From Comamonas odontotermitis (GTDB lineage Bacteria > Pseudomonadota > Gammaproteobacteria > Burkholderiales > Burkholderiaceae_C), in assembly GCF_020080045.1 (NCBI RefSeq), contig NZ_CP083451.1:2715001-2779000 (forward strand): a DNA stretch of 64,000 nucleotides, written 5' to 3'. Position 1 is the first letter of the stretch; the number at the start of each line of letters is the position of its first letter. The position numbers and the translations under genes are program-made. Positions 58,728-64,000 of this stretch are shown one piece after another. Below the pieces are notes generated by a model. That model saw only the letters and a program-made list of their open reading frames with translations, made no database searches and had not been told where the DNA came from.

Positions 58728-58991
58728 GTGTCTGCCAAACCCACTCCCCCTACTCATCTTCCCGATCCCGACAACCTGCGCGATGTGTTTGCGTACTGGG
58801 TGCGTCTCAAACGCGTGGAGAAAGGCTGGTCGCAGGAGCGCCTGGCCCTGGAATGCGAATTGGACAGGACGTACGTGTCAGCTGTGGAACGGTCCCGCTG
58901 GAATGTGTCGCTGGCCAATATCGAGCGCATAGCGCAAGCGCTGGATGTGAAGGCCTGGACATTGATCAAGCCACCCGACACCCACCGGTAG
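58728..58991 (+). CDS. XRE-family transcriptional regulator
   Basis: About 87 residues with a single Cro/CI-type HTH (LKRVEKGWSQERLALECELDRTYVSAVERSRWNVSLANIERIAQAL). GTG 58728 is the first in-frame start near the HTH, but GGGAGG directly abuts it. An upstream start is also possible, so the N-terminus is uncertain. It may repress the divergent lipoprotein run. Confidence 0.72.
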   Translation: MSAKPTPPTHLPDPDNLRDVFAYWVRLKRVEKGWSQERLALECELDRTYVSAVERSRWNVSLANIERIAQALDVKAWTLIKPPDTHR

Positions 58992-59032
58992 CATCGGCAT
59001 TGCCATCTCCGCCAAAGAAAAAAGAGAATCAG

Positions 59033-59068
59033 AAAGGATGAACCCGGCGCTAGCCGGGTTCATCCTTT
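59033..59068. terminator. Bidirectional terminator with perfect 16-bp stem
   Basis: AAAGGATGAACCCGGC (59033-59048) pairs fully with GCCGGGTTCATCCTTT (59053-59068) around GCTA. Both flanks are pyrimidine-rich (U-rich on each strand). It separates the XRE gene from the convergent gene ending at 59076. Confidence 0.92.
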
Positions 59069-59075
59069 TCTTTTC

Positions 59076-59759
59076 TCACGTCGCATGTTGCGAATGCTTG
59101 GGCACGATGGTCACAACCTCCGCACATCGGCCTTGCAAGCGCACTCCGTCCACGGAGCAGAGAATGCATTGCCCAAGTGCATCCCATGACACGCGAGCAC
59201 CAAACCCGCTGCCCCACGGCGCGCTCCATGCATGGCTGACGACCAGTGCCGCCCTGATGGCATGGCTTGACCGAGGCTTGCTTCCATCTACCGTTTCAGG
59301 CAGCGCCTGCGTCTCCACACCCACCACCCAGACCCAGCTGACGGAGTCCTCCAACTGGCCATATTGCCTGCGATGCAATACCAGCTTGAGCAGTGCGCAG
59401 CCACCATGCTCCAGAACAGTTCCTAGACAGTTCATCGACTCGGTTCCGATGGCATTGAAACTCCGGATCTCGCATCCCGGAAACAGTGCGATCCACCCAT
59501 GGTGGTCATCTATGGGTGAGCTCAATGACCGAGAGACAGCAATGCCGCGAAGAGGCCGTTGCGTCATCACTGCCGCACTGCGCCTCAGGCACCATTCCAG
59601 TCCTTCCGGATCCGATACCCTGCCGCGATCTGTATCTGGAAACATGTAGCTCCAGCGCCTGCGCCCCGATGGGCTGACCACCCGGTATTCACACGGGCCA
59701 TCAAACCGGATGCCATGCATGTAGCGGTGGATGAGTCCCTTGTCTGCAGAGTCAGCCAT
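59076..59759 (-). CDS. Hypothetical protein of the mobile block
   Basis: 227 residues from MADSADKGLIHRYMHGIRFDGPCEYRVV. Not recognised. Mixed alpha/beta, Trp-rich (RRWSYMFPD, WVWVVGVETQALP), no signal or membrane segment. It overlaps the RDF-like gene by 8 bp, so translation is probably coupled. Possible accessory factor of the recombination module. Confidence 0.65.
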   Translation of the reverse strand: MADSADKGLIHRYMHGIRFDGPCEYRVVSPSGRRRWSYMFPDTDRGRVSDPEGLEWCLRRSAAVMTQRPLRGIAVSRSLSSPIDDHHGWIALFPGCEIRSFNAIGTESMNCLGTVLEHGGCALLKLVLHRRQYGQLEDSVSWVWVVGVETQALPETVDGSKPRSSHAIRAALVVSHAWSAPWGSGFGARVSWDALGQCILCSVDGVRLQGRCAEVVTIVPKHSQHAT

Positions 59760-60891
59760 GTTGCCTGCCCCCCCCTCTTTCGGGTTGACGCATCTCCTGC
59801 ATATGCATCCCCTGCCCCGTGGGCTCTGCTGCCTGCGGATAGAACTCCTGCACGATCTCCGTCGCCTCCTGCTCCAGTTCCTCAAACAGGCCCAGCGCAT
59901 AACCATCTCTCGCAGCTTGCTCCAGCGCTTCCTGGTCGTGGCCGACCTTCTGCGCATATTCCGCAGCCTGCGCTGCCTGGCTGATGGCTGCGTCGAGCGG
60001 CATGCCATTGCGGATACCCAGGTCCACGTAGTAGATGGGTGTACGGTGCGACATGGCCGTGGACTTGGCGCGCAGGCGCAGCTCCAGTGGGAGATATGCC
60101 AGCAATCCACCACTGGCCGCTTGCAGGTATTGCATACGGGTCATCAAGGTGCGCAGGGAGTTGATCCCGGTGGTGCGCAGCACAAAGGTGCTCATGGCGT
60201 CTGCCTGGTTGTCCGGATGGTCAATGCGCATGTGGAATCGGCCAAACGGTTTGCACCCGCCTTCAATGGCGAGCGCGCACAGGTCCGGGCCTTCGCAGGG
60301 GCGTGCCTCAACGCCCTTGGCGGTCATGCGTTTGCAGGTCTGTCCATCTCCCACACAGAGGGGCCGGGCTGTGGCCCGGTCGAACAAGGTGTAGTTAGCC
60401 CGCAGGTTCAGCGCCGGGTCGGTAAAGAGCAAACGGATGGGGATGCTGCGCAGCTTGGGTCTGGCAGCGTGGGCATTGGCTGGAGCATCGTTCCCGGCTG
60501 GATTGACAGCCTCCGCTATCGTTTTCTGCGCCGGGTTGACGCCCTGCTCGCCATCTCCCTTCGTGGTCCGCGATGAATTTGCCGTCCTCGCCCGCCTGGC
60601 AAGCTTGTCCTGCAAGGTCTGCTTCGGTTGTTGCGCTGCACCTTCGAATTCTGGCGGTAGTGTCTGCAACTCTGTCACTTCCACGCCTGTTGTCATCAAT
60701 GCTCGGTCGGTGATCTCTGCGCGCAGGATGGCATCCATCGGATGCAGCACCCAGCCCCTGCGGCTTTGGACCTGGGTGGTGATGGTGAATTCGTCATCTT
60801 TCTCCGGCAATCGCTTGCCATTGCGTTCGATGACCTTGCCGATGGAGATGCGCCCAACCACAGGGGGCGTCATCATCAGTCCTTTGATCAT
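59752..60891 (-). CDS. Cysteine-rich RDF-like protein (ICE/plasmid 'hydrolase or metal-binding' family)
   Basis: 379 residues from MIKGLMMTPPVVGRISIGKVI. A cysteine-rich knuckle (CVGDGQTCKRM ... CEGPDLCALAIEGGC) suggests metal binding. Homologues usually sit beside YqaJ and DUF932 genes on ICEs and conjugative plasmids, sometimes annotated as recombination directionality factors. SD GGAG lies about 8 bases upstream, 19 bp after a hairpin. Confidence 0.75.
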   Translation of the reverse strand: MIKGLMMTPPVVGRISIGKVIERNGKRLPEKDDEFTITTQVQSRRGWVLHPMDAILRAEITDRALMTTGVEVTELQTLPPEFEGAAQQPKQTLQDKLARRARTANSSRTTKGDGEQGVNPAQKTIAEAVNPAGNDAPANAHAARPKLRSIPIRLLFTDPALNLRANYTLFDRATARPLCVGDGQTCKRMTAKGVEARPCEGPDLCALAIEGGCKPFGRFHMRIDHPDNQADAMSTFVLRTTGINSLRTLMTRMQYLQAASGGLLAYLPLELRLRAKSTAMSHRTPIYYVDLGIRNGMPLDAAISQAAQAAEYAQKVGHDQEALEQAARDGYALGLFEELEQEATEIVQEFYPQAAEPTGQGMHMQEMRQPERGGGRQHG

Positions 60892-60910
60892 GGTGTTTCT
60901 CCAGAAATGC

Positions 60911-60944
60911 AAAAGCCCCTTGCTCCAAAGAAGAGGCAAGGGGC
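60911..60944 (-). promoter_or_regulatory. Attenuator-like hairpin upstream of the RDF-like gene
   Basis: GCCCCTTGC (60915-60923) pairs with GCAAGGGGC (60936-60944); on the minus strand UUUU follows (60914-60911), just before the SD. It resembles a terminator placed inside a leader. Confidence 0.6.
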
Positions 60945-61026
60945 GAATGGGTTGAATTGCTGACCGCTGATTGGCGATCGGATATTGGTGGCCAGTGATT
61001 ACGGGGCGTTGAGCTGAACTGCAAGC

Positions 61027-62040
61027 TCAGCCCGACTCCTGCAGCAGGAACCGCCGTGATCCGGCTTTGGCGCTCGTATAGGCCTTGGCCAGGTCCGGAT
61101 GGTCTTTCTCGAATGCAATGGTGTTGAAGGCCTTGCCATCCTTGGAGCGTTTCCAGCTCACCGAGCCGCCGGGGAAGTTCGCGTACGATGCCGCCCCCAT
61201 GCGCTGCTGGATCTGGTGTTTCAGCAATGCCTCCTGAGCTTCCCAGTCCTGCAGGAGCTTTCGAACGTGAAGCAGTTTGTTGAATGCGCTGCAAGCACTC
61301 CCGTCCTCGGACAGGTCCACGGTGTCGCCACTGTCCTGTGAATACAGGCTGCGTAGCGCGGTTGCTGTACTGTCCGACGCATCGGCTTCAGGCGGCTGCC
61401 CGGATTGCACCCTCTCCCAGAACTGCGCCTCCAGGGCCATCAATTGGGTGATCATGGTCTCGTCGCGCTCGATCCGATGGATTTGCAACTCCTGTCCGCA
61501 GATCAGGACAGCCACATCGGCTGCCTGCTTGCCCGTCACTGCCAGTTGGTGCATGACCTGCAGTTGGATGTATTCCGGAACGCCCTCTCTCCAGAGCCTG
61601 GCGCCATTGATACCTGCAGTCTTGCATTCCAGGATCTGGACATCAGAAGCTCCCACCACCTCCCGGTCGATATTGGCAAGCATCCAGGGAATCTGGGGAT
61701 GGCCCAGGACCGCATTGACCCGGCGCACCTTGTTGCCAGTGCGTTTGGTGTAGTGGGCGGCGACGATGGGTTCGAGCAAAGTGCCCCAATACATGAGGCT
61801 GGTCTCGTCGTTGGGGTCTGTTGCAGGCAAGAGATGGCCTTTGCCGGTCTTGTGCATCCATAGCTCGAGTTGGGACTGGTAGGGATTGAGCCCTACGGCA
61901 GCGGCCGCATCTGAGCTGCCGATGCCTTGGCGGCGCACATCCAGCCAGGTCTCACGCGGCATGTCCCGGGTGGAAACCAGGCGCAGCGCGGGGCGTCTGG
62001 ACTGTGAGGGTGGTGCAGGTATTGAAACAGGTGTCGGCAT
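61027..62040 (-). CDS. YqaJ-type viral recombinase nuclease
   Basis: 337 residues from MPTPVSIPAPP. The lambda-exonuclease-like core has GIGSSDAAAAVGLNPY, E in YWGTLLEP, D in NIDREV and ExK in LECKTAG, a PD-(D/E)xK nuclease. The C-terminal part is helical. It probably acts in homologous recombination of the element. It is preceded by a 240-bp leader with two hairpins. Confidence 0.92.
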   Translation of the reverse strand: MPTPVSIPAPPSQSRRPALRLVSTRDMPRETWLDVRRQGIGSSDAAAAVGLNPYQSQLELWMHKTGKGHLLPATDPNDETSLMYWGTLLEPIVAAHYTKRTGNKVRRVNAVLGHPQIPWMLANIDREVVGASDVQILECKTAGINGARLWREGVPEYIQLQVMHQLAVTGKQAADVAVLICGQELQIHRIERDETMITQLMALEAQFWERVQSGQPPEADASDSTATALRSLYSQDSGDTVDLSEDGSACSAFNKLLHVRKLLQDWEAQEALLKHQIQQRMGAASYANFPGGSVSWKRSKDGKAFNTIAFEKDHPDLAKAYTSAKAGSRRFLLQESG

Positions 62041-62278
62041 GGTGCCTCCAGTGAAATGGGTTAAAGAAATAGACAAAGAAACAGGCAAGGAAAGACCCAT
62101 ACAGGGGACTGCCTTCCTTCTCCAGTCCCCTCCCTCAAAATCTCGAAAGCCCAAAGCACAAAGCCCTCACTGCAGTGGTGAGGGCCTATGCCGTTGAAAC
62201 GCTTTAAATGAGAACGAAAGGGGCAGAGGAAGAAGACCGAGGGCCGAAGGGCGAAGGACGCGCCGCAAGCCCGTGGAT
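62041..62278 (-). promoter_or_regulatory. Long structured leader of the YqaJ gene
   Basis: 238 bp between the DUF932 and YqaJ genes. Two stem-loops: GCCCTCAC/GTGAGGGC (62163-62185) and GGGGACTG/CAGTCCCC (62104-62130). Between the second and the start lies a CUUU-rich stretch. No gene is seen. Confidence 0.55.
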
Positions 62279-63275
62279 TCAAGCCACCAGTTGCAAGGCA
62301 TGCTCCAGTGCCCGCTGCTTGACCGCAGCCCCCACACCGAACCAGGCACTATCCAGTCGGTTGTCCTGGCTGCGGGCCCGGCGTTCGTGGTCCACGTACT
62401 CGGTGATGGAACAGAGCAAGCCCCAGGCCGTGCCCTGGGCTGCGGACAAGGTGGCACCGCGCCCATGGCCGTCAAAGAGCATCTGCGCCTTCTGCAAGGC
62501 CCGCTCATTGGTCAAACCTGTGGACTGCCCTGCTCCGCCGATACCGGGTTTGTCCGATGTGCACAGCACCTTCAGGAAGAAGTTCATGGCCTCGTGGCTC
62601 TTGACCTTGCGTTCTGCCAGGGTGCGCATCTGGTACATGAAGGAATCCCATTGGCCGACGGCAATGCCCAATTGGCGCTTGACGGCCTGGGCATCGAAAC
62701 GGGTGGAGTGGGAGACCTTCACGGCATTGGTTGCTCCCTGCAGGGCAATCGCCAGGGTGTTGTTGCAAACTACCCGCACGGTGGTGGGCATGGCGACCGT
62801 GGCCAGGGTGCCATCACAGGATGGTTGCCAAGAGCAGGTAACCGTTGACGACGTCATCGCCCTTGAGGGCCGCTGATTTGCCAGTCCGGGCCAAGGCCCA
62901 GAACTTGCGACCTGCCTTGAGCACACCGGCCGTCTCGAGCTCATAACCCGCGACCTCCGTAAGATCCCGGTAGAACTCCAGCACATCCCGTGGCTGCACC
63001 ACCTGGTAGCGGTTGCTGACGACCGACAGCAGTGCCTTGGTGTCACTGCGGTAGAGCACCTTCTGGTCCGGGAACTCCATGGGCTCGGCATACATGGCAG
63101 AAGACGCTTCCGAGCTGTCAGCCGCCAGATAGCGCACGGGCGTTTCGAGGATCTGCCACTGCATGCCTGCGGCCTGCGCCCAGACATCGAGGGACTGTTT
63201 GCGAGGCAGATTGTTGCCCAGTTGGTGCCAGGGGGTCTGACCTGCATAGGCCATGGTTTCAACGAGATGGGACAT
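62279..63275 (-). pseudogene. DUF932-family protein, single-base frameshift
   Basis: The frame from MSHLVETMAYAGQTPWHQLG (63275) ends prematurely near 62814 after NGYLLLAT. In the next frame homology resumes at once (SCDGTLATVAMPTTVRVVCNNTLAIAL) to 62279. One extra base near 62820 accounts for it, and 997 nt in total fits one insertion. DUF932 proteins accompany YqaJ genes on ICEs and plasmids. Either a broken gene or a sequencing error. Confidence 0.85.
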
Positions 63276-63290
63276 GGTGATCTCCTTGCA

Positions 63291-63614
63291 TCAAGCCTTG
63301 AACGAATTGCCACAGCTTTGGCACTCGTAGTTGTCCAGATAGGTCTCGTCGATCTGCTCGCCGATACGACCACCGACTTCGTGACCCACGGTGCCGCCGA
63401 GCACACCACCGATGATGGCGCCGAGCAGGGAACCGAGGACGCCACCTACGGGGCCAGCAACGAACCCAACAGATGCACCGGTCGTGGCGCCTTGCATGGC
63501 GCCGGCAATGCCCGTGGCCGTACCAGCGGCAGAGCCAACACGCTGGCCCAGTTCCTTGGCGACGCCCTTGGCGCGCACATTCAGAGAGTGGCAATGGGGA
63601 CATTGGATAGACAT
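63291..63614 (-). CDS. Zinc-ribbon/glycine-zipper small protein
   Basis: 107 residues. CPHCHSLNVRAKG at the N-terminus and YECQSCGNSFKA at the C-terminus form a split CxxC...CxxC zinc site. Between them a Gly/Ala-rich glycine-zipper stretch of about 60 residues may insert in membranes. SD AGGAG lies 7 bases upstream. Function unknown. Confidence 0.78.
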   Translation of the reverse strand: MSIQCPHCHSLNVRAKGVAKELGQRVGSAAGTATGIAGAMQGATTGASVGFVAGPVGGVLGSLLGAIIGGVLGGTVGHEVGGRIGEQIDETYLDNYECQSCGNSFKA

Positions 63615-63636
63615 AGAAACTCCTGACGTAAAGAAA

Positions 63637-63666
63637 AGCGCCCCGGGCTCGAAAGCCAGGGGCGCT
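63637..63666 (-). promoter_or_regulatory. Terminator-like hairpin just before the zinc-ribbon gene
   Basis: AGCGCCCC (63637-63644) pairs with GGGGCGCT (63659-63666), with an inner GGCT/AGCC stem and CGAA loop. On the minus strand UUUUCUUU follows, 14 bases before the SD AGGAG. It could end an upstream transcript or attenuate this gene. Confidence 0.65.
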
Positions 63667-64000
63667 GAATAGATGGAAGATAGACGAAATCAATGCGAAA
63701 AAGCTCGCTTCGCAGCAAACCGCTACCGCATCACGTCAGGGATATATGACTGAAAAGATTTGGGATCGTAAGGATGAGCTACCGCTTCAGGCTGATCTGC
63801 GTAATTCGCGCCCAGGTTTCTGAGCGACAGCAATCACCAGCACCAGCCGTTGGGTGCGCTGCTTCATCCTCAAGACCGGTCGCCCGATTGCGTGGATCGT
63901 CGTGCCTCTAGACGAAGGACCGCTTCCGCGTGCCCCGACAGGCTTGTGTCGACCCATAGCAGACACTTGGGTTATAAAAAGACTTCAATCTATACTGATA
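63667..64000. other. Right-edge region, one uncertain small frame
   Basis: 334 bp. A minus-strand frame from ATG 63957 to the stop at 63787 (56 codons, Arg/Gly-rich, MGRHKPVGARGSG) has no clear SD and no recognised family. Nothing else is evident before the window ends. Confidence 0.35.

Noticed and set aside
59038..59649. Plus-strand frame overlapping the hypothetical gene at 59076-59759
   Set aside because: It begins inside the bidirectional terminator and lacks an RBS. The minus frame overlaps its neighbour by 8 bp, as real operon genes do.

Overview
The window looks like a betaproteobacterial chromosome of the Comamonadaceae type (Comamonas/Delftia/Acidovorax relatives). This rests on recognised protein sequences and on the gene order scpB-rluB-ndk-rlmN-pilF-rodZ-ispG-hisS-yfgM-bamB-der-hfq-hflX-hflK-hflC-hisZ. 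No database search was possible. All names come from motifs, length and neighbourhood.

Region 1 (1-20.6 kb) is conserved core genome, all on the minus strand. Transcription runs from scpB down to der (cohesin-associated ScpB, rRNA and tRNA modification, nucleotide metabolism, cell shape, isoprenoids, His-tRNA synthetase, outer-membrane assembly, ribosome GTPase). It continues into hfq-hflX-hflK-hflC-hisZ, which enters at the left edge with its 3' end missing. A second set, surE-pcm-nlpD-rluD, lies at 17.1-20.6 kb, with rluD directly after nlpD.

Region 2 (20.9-32.2 kb) is flexible core. It holds a tightly overlapping operon gbsR-type regulator / outer-membrane factor / membrane fusion protein / RND pump / GNAT acetyltransferase. 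Next come a DMT-family exporter divergent from a MocR-type regulator, then a D-amino acid dehydrogenase gene (dadA) under a tandem glycine riboswitch. The riboswitch leader can pair with the dadA Shine-Dalgarno region.

Region 3 (32.4-38.5 kb) is an integrative element. A tRNA-3'-end-like fragment and terminator at 32.43-32.49 kb is followed by a P4-type integrase, an unknown protein, an AlpA-type regulator, a YfjI/DUF3987 protein and a YfjJ/inovirus-Gp2-type replication protein with an HUH-like motif. This is the gene order of E. coli CP4-57 (intA-yfjH-alpA-yfjI-yfjJ).

Region 4 (38.5-54.7 kb) is an accessory patchwork with three insertion sequences (IS5/IS903-like, IS3, IS5/IS427-like). Between them lie a membrane histidine kinase, an AT-rich small gene behind an A15 tract, a LysR fragment cut by an IS, a large secreted repeat protein, and a BenE-type transporter-YggS operon divergent from a PdxR-like MocR regulator. 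The IS3 element has removed the yggS 3' end. A LysE exporter with an AraC regulator closes the region.

Region 5 (54.9-64 kb) is a second mobile-element-like block, mostly minus strand. It has two lipoproteins, an L7/L12-like-domain/DUF2628 fusion, a zinc-ribbon membrane protein, an XRE regulator, a perfect 16-bp bidirectional terminator, and a recombination module of the ICE/plasmid type (cysteine-rich RDF-like protein, YqaJ nuclease, frameshifted DUF932 protein, zinc-ribbon/glycine-zipper protein). Several of its genes are preceded by stem-loops close to the ribosome-binding site. No intact tRNA, rRNA or CRISPR array was found.
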